Under the pieces are notes generated by a model. The model was not told the DNA's origin, did no database searches, and worked only from the letters and a program-made list of their open reading frames with translations. Shown here in pieces: positions 21,477-32,367 of a stretch of DNA of 38,544 nt. Both the position numbers and the translations under genes were made by a program. The number at the start of each line of letters is the position of its first letter. The stretch's first letter is position 1. Source of the stretch: Reticulitermes lucifugus (taxonomy: Eukaryota; Arthropoda; Insecta; Blattodea; Rhinotermitidae); contig JAKCWW010001158.1 in the NCBI GenBank assembly GCA_026260175.1, positions 41,252-79,795 on the forward strand, in the 5' to 3' direction.

Positions 21477-21530
21477 CCGTGACGTATCGGCGGTATTTTC
21501 CACCTTCTTCAGGGCTGATGCAAGCTGTAG
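21477..21530 (-). ncRNA. Solo hammerhead-like motif
   Basis: Minus strand order is CTGAAGA (21512-21506), one extra A, stem II GGTGG/CCGCC with loop AAAATA, GATAC (21488-21484) in place of GAAAC, then GTC and ACGG. The first box and stem II are intact. The A-to-T change in the second box would inactivate a hammerhead. Flanking bases pair poorly as stem I. Confidence 0.35.
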
Positions 21531-22496
21531 CGAATTGCGACTGGCCAGTAGTATGTGCATATGAATGTGCATCGTGATGCTCTGGAATGACCTCCAGTCA
21601 TGCTCAGACCGCAAGTTGTTACATTCGGTTTGTGGTGTTGTCAGATGTTCATTCATTCATTCCACTTACTTCCGGATCAATCACAGTTATGACAGGCAGT
21701 TTTACTGTCCTGTCCAACGTCTCACTATCGTAGCATCCCGTCACATGCGGTCTGAAAAAGGCATGAGCACGGCCTCCGGAAACATTGCTAATTTATACAC
21801 TACGCGAATGATTTTCTTTCTTGTTAATACATGAGCAGGTACATATGGGCTGAATTTTGTGCCTACTTACAGAGTAGGGAATTAAATGTCCTTTCGGCCA
21901 GACCACATGGAATCAAATTTCAAAGCGCTGCTGGTATGCTGTTGAAAATTAATCCAATTTATCGGGCAGTAGAGGATATTGGTCTAGTTTGGTAACACAG
22001 AGATTAAAGACCTGCTTTCAGAACTCCTCCTATTGTGATGCGTTGCGGTACTGCGTCTCACCGTAGATCAGTTTCGAGTTTTAGTGTATGCAGCTTCAAT
22101 AAAACGTCGTTTGTATAGTACATTTATGTTGATTACAGGGCTTGTTTTGCTACACAAAGCATACTAATGCTGTGGAATATATTTTACCGTTTCTGTGGAT
22201 AGTAGCTGGTAAACATTTAAGCTTCATTTTGTGATTGTGATGCATTGTAACAAAGAATAATATAATGTGGTAGCAGGTTCGGCTCCAGTGTTGCATCTCC
22301 TCTTAGTTTCATGATTACAGTAACACAAACAGGTACTCTGTAAACAAGAACACAACACAACAGTCAACGTAATTCTTATGTTGATTCCACCGCAGGGTTA
22401 CCGAAATCACATTTACGAATCGCAAATGAAATCTTGCTTTTTATATTCCGAGCCCACTGTTCAGATTTAGTAAACTATATAATCGTCGTCGATGTA
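21531..22496. other. No recognisable feature
   Basis: An 89-codon plus frame (21565-21834) overlaps a 60-codon minus frame. No known domain. Nothing else seen. Confidence 0.5.
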
Positions 22497-22523
22497 ATCA
22501 TCATCATCATCATCATCATCATC
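22497..22523. repeat. (ATC)9 microsatellite
   Basis: Nine uninterrupted ATC units. An ordinary trinucleotide repeat in noncoding DNA. Confidence 0.95.
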
Positions 22524-22610
22524 TTTGTCGTAATTATGATAATTATAATTTTATTTATCTACCTCGTGTAATATTATTAGATATAATTTGTAATTGTAGG
22601 TTTTACTTTT

Positions 22611-23005
22611 GTAGTGATCGGGCCTGATTTCTTTGAAGATAACGATTAGGCCATTACTGTGGATTCTGAACGCTATTGCATTACGCTGCAAACAGTCTTC
22701 GTTACCGAACTACGAAGAGTAAGACAAAGGGTAAGATGGCGCTTCGGCCCAGACGGCAGTGCAAAGCACGACTTTTCGTAGGGGATTTCTTTTTTGGCCA
22801 ACAGGTTCTCTGGACTTGACAGCTCTAGACTTTTCTTTTTGGGGTTATCAGAAGCTTACATTGAGGGCATGCTACATGCCCTCAATGAACCAAGCAACTG
22901 AAAGTCCACATTACGGAAGTAAATGGAACAATTATTTGTGCTTGTGCAGAACTACCAACAGCGATTACGGTAATATATCGAACGTTACTGGAAAAAGTAA
23001 TATTT
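22611..23005 (+). pseudogene. Decayed Tc1/mariner-type DDE transposase, C-terminal part
   Basis: Read across frameshifts, the stretch gives VIGPDFFEDND (from 22614), a stop, then TVDSERYCITLQ...TELRR. In another frame come DGASAQTA (from 22735), FWPTGSLDLTALDFSFWGYQ (22792-22851) and, near the end, VQNYQQRLR followed by a further stop. This order matches the second half of IS630/Tc1/mariner-type transposases of insects: GVIGPYFFED, SERY, the second catalytic aspartate in QQDGA, and the third acidic residue in the SPDL block (here SLDL, D at 22813). The N-terminal DNA-binding part and first catalytic residue are not recognisable. At least one frameshift and several stops show it is dead. A 13-bp perfect hairpin interrupts it at 22859-22887. 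No terminal inverted repeats were found. Confidence 0.8.
22859..22887. repeat. Perfect 13-bp inverted repeat, 3-base loop
   Basis: CATTGAGGGCATG (22859-22871), CTA, CATGCCCTCAATG (22875-22887). It sits inside the transposase relic, just after the conserved FWGY block, at a point where the protein similarity is lost. A template-switch event that copied one strand back is a likely origin; a rho-independent terminator makes no sense in this setting. Confidence 0.9.
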
Positions 23006-24774
23006 AAAGAATAAGGTGGCGACATTGATTACAATCGTTATGGGAGCTATTTCTCAAAACTTTTTATTTCATTTACCTCCATTCTCTCACGGTATTAGCC
23101 CAGGAAGAACCGCCATGTTCTTACACCCCTCTGTGCATAAAATACAAGAACGGATATTATAAACATCCAAGAACACACTGTATTCCATATTAAGGCAAAA
23201 TGTGAAACGGTTGAAAAGTTTGTTTGCGCCTGAAAGAAGAGGAAATTACAAAGCCTAAAATTTGACGATTGGAATCTGGGGGTTAATATTGTTATAGTGC
23301 TTAAAACGAGATTGCTGTGATGGAAGAGACGTATATTACACAGGCTAAAAGTGAGGTAATGTCGCAACAAACAGGAGCCCTCAATAAAGACTCTCGGAGC
23401 AACCTTCTACCTGTCTTCAAATTACAGCTCCTGCCACAGGGACGGGCGACAAGTTACTTAGTTACGGCTGGTGGAGTGGCAGAGCTGTTGATGTGAACGG
23501 TTCATTTTAAATAGCGGAAGCGTGGATTTATTCATTATGATCTTTTTGGTCTCTACTACACACCTTTCCATTTTGTGACCATTTGGGATCCTGAAGTGTA
23601 GCTCGGAGGGTACTAAAGAGGACTTTGCAGGAAAAGGGTGTGAACTGGATTCTTGTGAGGCAACATGGAGTCCAGTAGCGCAGTTTTCCAAAGAAACATT
23701 CAAACTTCGTGCTGTTTAAAGGCAGATATTTTTACCATCTCAGTGGTTTTTAAGAGAGGCCCTTGAAGGTGGGTTATTTAGCTGGTTTCTTTGTTCTTTG
23801 TTTCCTGAAATAATTGTGTTACGTCAGCTTTATTCTCAGTCATCACCGTGAAAATTTGTGCCTCCCCAGTGAAAGCCAACAAAACAAAGGGAAACATAAT
23901 CCTTTTAGGGCCTGGTACTCAGTCTTTACCAATATCGAATTATTTAGCTCCATTTTTTGTTTTGAATAATGTGAAAACATTGTTGATTGCCTAAAAAAGA
24001 AGTTATAATGAGAAAATTTCACTTCACAAATTATTTGTTTGGACTCGCACGTGAAAAAGCCTTTGTTGTGTTAGATCTGCGTTCTAGTTTCTGCCAAGAC
24101 TGTTACTTCTGTTCTTTGAGCAATATTGCTTAGCACAATAATAAAATTAATGATAGTCGTTGACGCAATCAGCACATGTGGAATATACAAAAACAAAGAA
24201 AGGTTACACATGTGGATACACAATACTTGTACCATATGTACCTTAGAGCAAAATTAAAAGTACCTTTATACGAGAAAGGCATAGACAATGAAAACTCGAT
24301 ATTCGATATATTAGAAAAGTATTTAAATGAAATTGACAGCAACAATTGCAAAGCACAAGAGGATATCAGTAAACACAACTATCGTCACGCAGGCACACAC
24401 CACAAGCAATCGTACATTCTGACGTACGTCAGGAAACAGATAGTACTAGAAACATAACATGTAGAATTTCTGTTGTATGTCAGTCACAATATACAACAGC
24501 TTTAGTAACTACACTGTATATCAGGCAAATAATGGATTCTGAAAATTTACCGAAAATTTAGAAGATGTGAGAAGGGAACCAGCAATGAAATCCAGTTAAC
24601 TTAGACAAGTGTAGTAATATAACAGACTGTAATATGTGACCAGCTGTGTAGTGATATTTCTGCGTAATTAAAATCATGCTATGAAACCACCACGTTAAAT
24701 ATGTCCAGAAATTAAGGAGATTAGTAATGTGTTGAGAAAGTGATCGAAAATTTTCTTACCTTTGTTTTACGCAT
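23006..24774. other. No supported gene
   Basis: Frames of 81-93 codons (23095-23370 minus, 23458-23703 minus, 24176-24457 plus) have no domain I recognise. The last is rich in charged residues and has an opposite-strand frame over the same bases, so coding status is doubtful. Confidence 0.45.
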
Positions 24775-24905
24775 ACATGAGAGACGTCGCGATCCAGTGG
24801 AAAGTACTTCGTACCCAGGGGTTTTGTATTTGAATCTCGGCCGGAGACTAGCTACATTGACAAAGATTTCTGTGGAGTCTACCAGTCCCTCTATGCCCAA
24901 GCCTA
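24775..24905 (+). mobile_element. tRNA-like SINE
   Basis: CGCGATCCAGTGGAAAGTAC (near 24788-24807) resembles an A-box arm and TATTTGAATCTCGGCC (24827-24842) a B box. The T-arm stem is weak. A body of about 60 bp follows, without a match to families A or B in this window. Confidence 0.4.
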
Positions 24906-25793
24906 AATAGTTTTGTGAAATTGAGGCACTAATGCTGTGTTCCACGTCCTATTTAGTCAATTACTCACAAATTATTCACTAATTTTCATGCTACCTAACA
25001 TTAATTACTGTAAGCATATTTAATGCAGTTCTACCAACATTGCTTTTTTAAACCCATCAAATAGTCATTTTGTCCAATTCGTTACTTGTTACTTGGCCTG
25101 TTGTAAGTGAGATGCGAAAGTCTTTACGTCACCTTCTTTAGAAATGTTTCTCTGGCTGAAAAAAGAGTTTGCCGTCCAGAAGAATGGAGATGTATTGAAA
25201 GAAAGATAAGCGGTCTGATGTGCAGGAAAGGTCAGGCGTGGTGTTAGGATCCGATCGAGATTTGCGTGGCTTCCTCTTCCGACACGTTACAATGTGACGG
25301 AGAGAAAGAGTGAGAGAAAGAGAAAGGAGAATTGAAGAAGAATAGGTGCACAGTATGGCTGTACTAAGGGCGGTCAGTGTCTCTGAACAATATGGTAATA
25401 TATGCTGTCAAAGAATGGCGTGGCTGTAGAAAGAAACAAATATACAAAGAAGAAAAGTTGAAGTAAAATTCAGGAGCAAAAAACATGCTGAAAATGGGAA
25501 ATGTAGTTTAGGAAGTTGATAGGAGTTTTTTGTGTGATGCCCTTCTGGATGGGCTGTCAAAATATGGATAAAGATAATGAGACACAGACTAGGTACGAGG
25601 ACACAGAGCGCAAGTAATGGGTTAATTCTGTGCTCGCCACATGAATTGTTTTATTATTCAGCGCAATGAAAATTTTAGAACAAGCTTAAATTCCTTAAGA
25701 CCAAAATTTTCTAAATTATGTATAAAAATTCAGTTACTGTCTCACAGACAACAAACGTCGCCTGCGGCTGAGTAATGGCGTTGTGGGAAATGG
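24906..25793. other. No supported gene; purine-rich run
   Basis: A GA-rich run lies at about 25297-25345. Nothing else recognised. Confidence 0.45.
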
Positions 25794-26052
25794 CCGGTTT
25801 TGGTTGTGATGATCATACAAAACGCATTCTATGAGCAAAATTTTGTTGTGACGATCATACAAAACGCATTGTATGAGCAAAATTTGGTTGTGACGATCAT
25901 ACAAAACGCATTGTATGAGCAAAATTTGGTTGTGATGATCATACAAAACGCATTGTATGAGCGAAATTTGGTTGTGATGATCATACAAAACGCACTGTAT
26001 GAGCAAAATTTGGTTGTGATGATCATACAAAACGCACTGTATGAGCAAAATT
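25794..26052. repeat. 42-bp minisatellite, six units
   Basis: Six head-to-tail units of 42 bp start at 25806 (unit starts 25806, 25848, 25890, 25932, 25974, 26016). A partial unit lies before them, and the last one is cut after 37 bases. Units differ at only a few positions, for example GTGATGATC versus GTGACGATC and GCATT versus GCACT. Because 42 is a multiple of three and the unit lacks stops in several frames, long open frames appear on both strands (25800-26114 plus; 25734-26048 and 25829-26083 minus). In one frame it would encode a 14-residue repeat, VVMIIQNALYEQNL. No start context, signal or flanking coding sequence supports a real protein. Confidence 0.95.
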
Positions 26053-26854
26053 CAGAGTTTTCAAGTGTTAAATCAGGCTGCACATATAGTTACCACTGGG
26101 AGTTGAACTCTTAATGTTAATAACAACTTGGGGAGAGAAGATATTTTCAAATCGACAGTTATCAACGAGAGTTTACGTGAAACTAATAATTGTAAACTGT
26201 AACTTGTTGCATTCCGCGTTGCATAGTTATCACACAAAAACTGTATGTATTTAGTATTAATCTTAGTACAACTAGCTTTATATATAGCTCTTGTATATGG
26301 TGTTTTAAAGAAAGCTAGCTTTATTGACAGGATTATTTAATTCATATTTTGTATGTGCATTAATAATTGTAGTCAGTTTTAAGTAGTGAATTTTAATACT
26401 TTGAAAAGAATCAAAATTTCAGGAGCACACTATATCCAAATCACGGCGGAGGTCACAAATAATTTCGAGTCGTCGTGAAGGGAAAGACATATATGTGGCC
26501 GATGAAGTATTAGAAGACAAGAATATAATTAAAGCACATTTAATGTCTGATTACGGTGTTTAATTGAATAAATAAATGAAAGGACCTTGTTTTCAATATC
26601 TCAGCGGTTAATTATTTATGGCTTCCGACGATATGAATCGTTGAAGCGAAAAGGCGGTACATGGGCAAATATTTTGTTCTTCCTACAGGCGACTGGTCAA
26701 GTGATCTAAGCACTTGATACTGTAACTTATGTATGTGCAATCATTTAATTGGTCTGAGCTATTCGACCTTACAATCTGTAGCTTGTCTAGAGATTGTGTT
26801 AACATTGGCTGTTTGCCTTCATACTAGTATTTTGAAAAAAAAACGCCATAACAT
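26053..26854. other. No recognisable feature
   Basis: AT-rich sequence without long frames or repeats that I recognise. Confidence 0.5.
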
Positions 26855-27131
26855 AGGAGCCGTGATAGTTCAGTTGATGTATTGACTAGGCTACGTGCTG
26901 AACAACCACGAATCTTCGTTAGCTTTCTGGCTGGAAAAGGATATTTTTTTTCTCCAAAATTTCCCGACCGGCTCTGGGGAACACCCAGCCTCCTCTTCAA
27001 TGGGTAACGGATGCCGGGACATGTCTGGACACTCACTTCATCTAATACCGATGCTATGAATAAGTGCATAAAATTCCCCCTCCCCATATGCTTTCATGGC
27101 GTGCATGGCGACAATTTTACCTTTACTTTAC
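26855..27131 (+). mobile_element. SINE, family A, near full length
   Basis: The head has an A-box-like TAGTTCAGTTGA (26866-26877). The B-box region is badly worn (near 26905-26925). The body contains CTGGGGAACACCCAGCCTCCTC (near 26976), which parallels GGCCCACCCAGCCTCC of the copy at 1-126. The 3' end reads CTTTCATGGCGTGCATGGCG and then TTTTACCTTTACTTTAC (27115-27131), a tail of ACCTTTAC type. On the opposite strand the copy at 29245 begins with the complement, GGTAAAGG. Together these give family A a length of about 280 bp. A (CATT)5 run at 27220-27239 lies about 90 bp beyond and may be unrelated. Confidence 0.7.
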
Positions 27132-27219
27132 GCTGGAACAGAGGCGACCTGTTGCATACTCTGAAGAGACACTTTAACTCTCCACCTGTAAATTTCAGGA
27201 GAGTGGAAAAAGATAACAT

Positions 27220-27239
27220 CATTCATTCATTCATTCATT
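27220..27239. repeat. (CATT)5 microsatellite
   Basis: Five exact CATT units downstream of the family A SINE. Confidence 0.9.
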
Positions 27240-28284
27240 GGTATCGTGCTATCTTATCACGTGGTAACAGAGGATAGTACATATACATCTGAATTTTTAC
27301 ACAACAGTAAGGAAACAGTAAATAATCTTGCTGGAATAATTTTGATTCACCAAATTTTAGCACAAAGGTTTTTGATTTTTAATTACTGGCCTTGGATTTT
27401 CACTTTTGGTTCCATTATATTACACATATTGCATATAATATAATTTAATTTCTACGTTTTTCTCAAATCTTGGTTTATAAACTTGTGTTGGTAAGCTGTT
27501 AATTAGATCAGCTTTCTATATTGATAATTCATAATCTCTTCGATAATTAGGAAACGTATGGTCCGTTACACCATTTACCAAAGTATTAATTTCCGTCTTG
27601 GATTTCTTCTAAGCTACTGCTTACACTACTGAATACCAAAAGTGTCGCTGTACTGAGCAACATCTTTGTCACGTTTTCCATTTATTTCTTCTCGAGGGCG
27701 GCAGAAAGATTTGAGATTGTTCTTATGTATACATGCGTTGAATCATAAACCATCATTCAGTTATGCTGCAGATAATGTTCATCTGCACTGCCTATTGTAA
27801 CTTACTGACATTGTGATCGTCTTTGTCAAAACACAGTTATTTTACACATAAATGTAGGTTCTCATGCAGAGAATGTTGGCAGAGGAGGGTAGCCCTAAAC
27901 AGATGTAGAGTGAATTGATTAATGTTAAACATTACTACTGTGCTTCTCTGTGTCTGACGTTTCGTTACACTCAGAAAATATTTCGTGCAAAATCATTACA
28001 CTTTGAACATTATCGAAGTTTTGAAAGCGAATTGTGCTACGTAAATTAGTAAATGACGTACAATGCAGATAGCATTATGTTCTGAAAATTAGGTTTGAAA
28101 CATTTGTTTCCAGATCGTGAATATTCAATAAATGCAATTTTAGCTTGTTTAGTGCAATTAGCTTCGCAACACCGGCTTTATTTCTGTTATAAAGAACATG
28201 GAGGTCCGTGAGGTACGGAAAATATCAAAGAACTTGTTATGTAGGATATGTGTAAACTGTGGAGTCCGCCTTAACCCTTCTGTA
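27240..28284. other. No supported gene; partial motif at 27950-27985
   Basis: On the minus strand CTGAGTGTAACGAAACGTC (27974-27956) contains the GAAACGTC half of the hammerhead-like motif, but the first box lacks its NGA. Apart from this, nothing is recognised. Confidence 0.4.
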
Positions 28285-28625
28285 TTTCAGTATCAGCGAT
28301 GGAATACTTAGGTAGATTCTCAAAGTATCAGAAAAACCTTTTACGTGACCGAATCATAGGATTTCTTGACGTCTACATACATGTACTAGACGCACTGATG
28401 AACTGAATTCCCGTTTTTTTCTCAAGTATCTGATGAATCCAGAACACCTCATCAGTAGTTGATCTATTACATTGGATTCCACAATGACAATATCCAGTAA
28501 TTCCCTCTACATATGGAGTCAAATTAGAAAGAATCATTTTGGATAAACATTTTATATAATTGATAACAGTGAACTGTGTCAAATCTCATCACCAGTACCA
28601 CAGTGAGCCAGTTGAATTTAGGCAG
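28285..28625 (-). pseudogene. Reverse-transcriptase fragment of an RTE-like LINE
   Basis: In the 69-codon minus frame (28582-28373) the product includes ILSNLTPYVEGITG and then NRSTTDEVFWIHQILEKK. This is the N-terminal reverse-transcriptase region of a non-LTR family common in insects (typically LTPYVDEIIGDHQCGF, NRSTTDQIF.IRQILEKK). After a frameshift the next bases read VDVKKSYDSVT, corresponding to the FIDFKKAYDSV block that carries the first catalytic aspartate; a stop follows at once. Upstream, GDEI and SSLLSIIY in other frames match GDKTDC and ISLLSTTYK. The YADD block and everything 3' are missing. It is dead and 5'/3' truncated. The leader and C-terminal end of what appears to be the same family lie at 9950-10356. 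Confidence 0.85.
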
Positions 28626-29244
28626 TGTCACCATATACTAATTAAATGACGCCCATTCAATTCTAACATCTCGTCAACATGTCTGAAATAATCGCCAGTA
28701 GGTGCGCTATAATTGTTCCTCTACTCAAAGCATCAAAGCTCTAGATTTGCTCTGACGATATGTAGAGAAGATAGAAATTCAGGGCTTGTTGTTTGTAGTG
28801 GTATGTAAATACACATCGCCGCCTGTAGAGTAAAATTACACAAAGCCCCTTGTGCTGGAACACTGACAGTCTATTAACAAGATGTGTTTTGTTGCTGGGG
28901 TCAAGTTTTTAAATCGTGCTTTAACCTAGCCCGATTTCTTATTTTTTCCAAAATAAAAGTTTGTATTGGAATGACCATGAAAGGCAGTGTGGGTCAGTTG
29001 GGTCAACTACTGATGTACTTCAAAGAGCAAAAGGGTTCTTTAAAATATAGTGGGAGAACTGCACTGCTATAAATTTGAGCCTTCTCATACCCAAAATTTG
29101 CACCGTTCCGCTGATCAGTCAACGTTGCATAGTGGCATATTGACTCTTGAATACTGCACACTGCACGATCGTACAGTTTCTGTGTACGAGTACATAGACA
29201 AACCGAACACTTTGGTCTTCTGGTCTAAGAATTTTGTGGCAGAG
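28626..29244. other. No recognisable feature
   Basis: Short frames only (28884-29072; 29050-29307 runs into the SINE). Nothing identified. Confidence 0.5.
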
Positions 29245-29440
29245 ATAAAGGTAAAAAAAAAGGTAAAGGTGTGCCCGTACACGCCACGAAGTTGTGTGGC
29301 GGAGTGATAATATATATCTACTGGTTCTTAACCTTGGTTCTGGATGGAGCTGAGTGGTCAGATTCAGTCCCCGGCCTATTTGACCTTAGGGGAAAACTCT
29401 GAGGTCCCCGTTAGATAGCAGGCTGAGTTACAGCATAGGA
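29245..29440 (-). mobile_element. SINE, family A, 3' half
   Basis: On the plus strand it begins with GGTAAAAAAAAAGGTAAAGG (from 29249), the complement of the ACCTTTAC-type tail. CACGCCACGAAG follows, parallel to the complement of CTTTCATGGCGTGCATG at 27090. It ends near AGCAGGCTGAGTTACA (29420-29435), parallel to TAGGAGGCTGGGTGGGC at position 1. The tRNA-like head is absent, so the copy is 5' truncated, as expected of target-primed insertion. Confidence 0.55.
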
Positions 29441-29789
29441 TACAGACAAAAAATCGTATACAGTAGTAGGCCTGATATTTATGACACCTGATTATACATA
29501 CTCGAGAAACTCACTGCTAAATTCCTTTACGTTTCTGACTATGGCGGTCTGAAAGGAGGCACGGAAGCTAGTTGATCTTTTCATGTGATATGAGGTCACA
29601 AGAAGAGCAACAATTTCTGCACACAAGCTTCTGATGTGACTGTCTTTCATAGAAGCCCTATGTCAATGGTAAGGCAATATAAAGCTATTTACGTCTTTCA
29701 AGTATTAAAGTTTTTAACTGCGTTGTTTAACGATGCTGTCAATTGTTAAATTTGTATAGCATCGGTGATAGATGAGTGAATGAGTATGG
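29441..29789. other. No recognisable feature
   Basis: Nothing identified. Confidence 0.5.
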
Positions 29790-29950
29790 AGGACTGGTAG
29801 AATCATACTGACAGAGGAAAACCAAAGCACTCGGAGAAAAATCTTTCCCCGATTTTTCCAACACAAATCCTACATGGAATGGCGTGGGATAGAAATCGAA
29901 CCTCTGTATTTAAAGAACGGAAATTAATCTTCTGAGCCATCGGAGGATCT
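29790..29950 (-). mobile_element. SINE, family B
   Basis: On the minus strand CCGATGGCTCAG (29943-29932) forms the A-box arm and GAGGTTCGATTT (29904-29893) the B box. GTAGGATTTGTGTTGGA and TTTTTCTCCGAGTGCTTTGG follow, parallel to GTGGGATTTGTGGTGGA and TTTTTTCCCGATTACTTGGG in the 32368 copy. The 3' part with the CTGCGG block is lacking. Confidence 0.7.
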
Positions 29951-30139
29951 TCAACTTTACGCCTAAATCACATTATAAACCTATTTAAAAATGTAGATCT
30001 GTTGAAAGTTTGTCAAGAGAATGCGTTGATGTATTTCGTTGTGTTTTGTATGGAACTGCGATATTTTTTAAGACTTACTATGAGCCTCGGTCATTAAGGA
30101 ATGAATGGGGCATGTTAGAAGTAAAAACTTAAAGCTATC

Positions 30140-30412
30140 CCATTAGAGGCCTGGAGAGGCCCTTAGAGATCCAGGAGGTTGAGGCTCTCAAAATTTCTAA
30201 GCAGTCGCCACATGAAGGTGGTAAGTTTATCAGCCCTACGCACCGTCCGACTTTACCCCAAGGAGATATCCCTGGTACTTATTTTTATGAGAGTCTGAGT
30301 CGGTCTCAGGGCCATAGTGCTGCCGGAAGGATTAAGTCAATGAAAAATCCCAATGACCCCATCGGATGTCGAACCCGAGACCTTCCGGCTTGTAACGGTT
30401 GTTAGGGAAGTA
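30140..30412 (-). mobile_element. SINE, family A
   Basis: On the minus strand the head contains GGTCTCGGGTTCGACATCC (about 30382-30364), a good B box with T-arm. Then come GGATTTTTCATTGACTTAA, GGCCCTGAGACCGACTCAGA and CTTGGGGTAAAGTCGGACGG, in the same order as the 4550 copy. The A-box side (TAACAACCGTTACAAGCCGG) is weaker. The ACCTTTAC tail is not recognisable. Confidence 0.65.
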
Positions 30413-30534
30413 CGAAATAATTTGTTTACGTGTCATTTAGATGAGCTTCGGCCTTCAAAGCATTACTATCTTATGTTTTATTCCTTTGCTTTATTTTTGG
30501 TACGGTGACTTGAATGATCGATGAATGATTAGTT

Positions 30535-30680
30535 TTGTTTGAATGTTGACCAGTTTCGGAATTACTCCGTTGGTAAAGTTGAACAAGTGACAACACTAAT
30601 AAACTTTAAATATTTTGGATGTTTATTTGCATCCTTACCTGCAAATAAACTTTTTCCAGCTGCTCATAAATCAACCTAAC
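30535..30680 (+). pseudogene. Possible LINE C-terminal relic
   Basis: The open stretch reads FRNYSVGKVEQVTTLINFKYFGCLFAS. The pattern V.QV...FKYLGC is typical of the segment just after the YADD region in several non-LTR retrotransposons. Only this one block supports the call, and the frame runs about 45 codons between stops. It is interrupted by a perfect inverted repeat at 30621-30650. The similarity could be chance. Confidence 0.3.
30621..30650. repeat. Perfect 11-bp inverted repeat, 8-base loop
   Basis: GTTTATTTGCA (30621-30631), TCCTTACC, TGCAAATAAAC (30640-30650). It has the same style as the hairpin at 22859 and also sits at the point where a protein similarity breaks off. Confidence 0.9.
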
Positions 30681-32367
30681 ACGCTTGTCATACGTAGTGA
30701 CAAGTTGAACTTGCAGACAACCGATATCCGGCCTGTTTGGCAGCAGACATTTTCGACTACGCTCCTTTTCATTCTTCTATAATACTGGGATTACTTCTAG
30801 CTTAATTTCCTTATTTTATAAGGAAAGGGGCTAATGATGTCATCGTGTCCATAAGTGGGTCTCCCTAAGGACTCTTGAAAAGTAAGTGGTTTTTCATAAA
30901 GCATTGTAGGAGCTTCACAATACTGAACGCCAAAGTACCTTTGTACTTCTTAATTTCTTAACAATATTAATATACCTATAGAGGTCGTCCCAAATACCGA
31001 GTTTGGAATGATATAAGCTGCGTATTATAAAGGTCCTAAAATTTAGTATGGGTAAAGATAGTGGAAGAAATATGCAAATTTTAAGAGAAACGTTTTGTAC
31101 AACGTACATTATGTGCTTAGTTTTTAGCTTCATGGCTACAGCGAATTAGGTGGTCAAAAATGTAGAATTTAGATAGGTCACAAAAGTGGTTTATGCAGAA
31201 ATTTTTTGTGAATTTTTTTTATGCACGAGTTTCATTGTGTGACGTTGCATATGCCCAGCGTAAAAGCGGAACTAGTCTAGGCCTGCTCGCTTTTTACAGA
31301 CTCGTTGGCAGGAACGTAATTTAAAAACCCCGTGTATTTAACGACTGCAAGCACGGCGAGAACATGACTGTTCGTTATTTTATATGACACACTTGACGTA
31401 GATGGAATATTTGCAGTTGGAAATTGCATGTATAGTAATATATCAACAGATGGTAAAATTATTTTGGCTTTTAAAATCATCACCATATAGATTAAATAAT
31501 TTGTAGGAATCTGGGCTCATAAAGTCCTTCGCAGAACTACTTATCACATTTCGTGTACCTAGTTGCCCTTATGACCCCTGTATTGTCTGCAGTTTGATCC
31601 TTCTGAGACTCCAGTGCGTGATAGTCGCCCACGACCTCGATATTCAGACATTCTGTAGTCCATGAATTAATGGAGATGCAACTCACAAAACGATCAGATG
31701 GTGTAGAGGTATCTCCATCTCTAAGAGTCATAACACTGGATTTAGCCTTCATAAACATGCGCGATAAAGTCTCTTGACGGCAAATTGCTACGTGCGAGAG
31801 AAAGGAAAATTTATTGTAGTCGATTGTATCTCTTGACTGGAATGGAATATTGCTGGGCGTTTGGAAGACTGTTCCCAGGCTTAATGGCCGAACATATTGC
31901 TTACCAGGCAAAGTATTTAATCATCAGTTTAGAGCGCAAGTCGTGTAATCTAGTGGGCCTCGTTTATTCCATGCGGGGATTTGCGGAACTGTGTAAGATG
32001 TCAGACGTCTTTGATTGAACAGAGGCCTAGATTTTTAACCAGTTATGCATAAGGTGGTGCGTCTTGAGGCATTTTTATTCGAAATTAGTTTAAATTCGAA
32101 AGTTTCACTGAAATATGTGAGTAGTGACACATTATTGCCAACGTCCTTCGTCTCATGACTGTTCTGTTTCTTTGTCATCATAATTTTCTCTCTGCTTTGT
32201 CATTCTCACATTTAAGTAGCGTTAGATTCTATTACCCCTTATTGAGTTTGGTTTACAATAGATTGTTTATTCTAGTGTTAATTATGTATTATTTACATTA
32301 CGTGCCTTTTATGTATTTGCAATCAAATGCAATCTGAATAATATAAAACTAAGTACTGAGCTCAGGC
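30681..32367. other. No supported gene; 124-codon minus frame
   Basis: The frame 31537-31911 (minus) is the second longest in the window. The product is mixed in composition, with no signal peptide, repeat or motif I know. There is no supporting splice or polyadenylation context that I can defend. An open frame on the plus strand (31785-32018) overlaps it. I leave it as an unproven candidate. Confidence 0.4.

Noticed and set aside
25800-26114. Repeat protein with a 14-residue unit
   Set aside because: The frame is a by-product of a 42-bp tandem repeat that is also open on the other strand.
27950-27985. Hammerhead-like motif on the minus strand
   Set aside because: Only the GAAACGTC half is present; the CTGANGA box is incomplete.
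28427-28452. CTGATGA...TCATCAG hairpin
   Set aside because: It is the coding sequence of the reverse-transcriptase relic (TTDEVFWIHQ). There is no GAAAC box.
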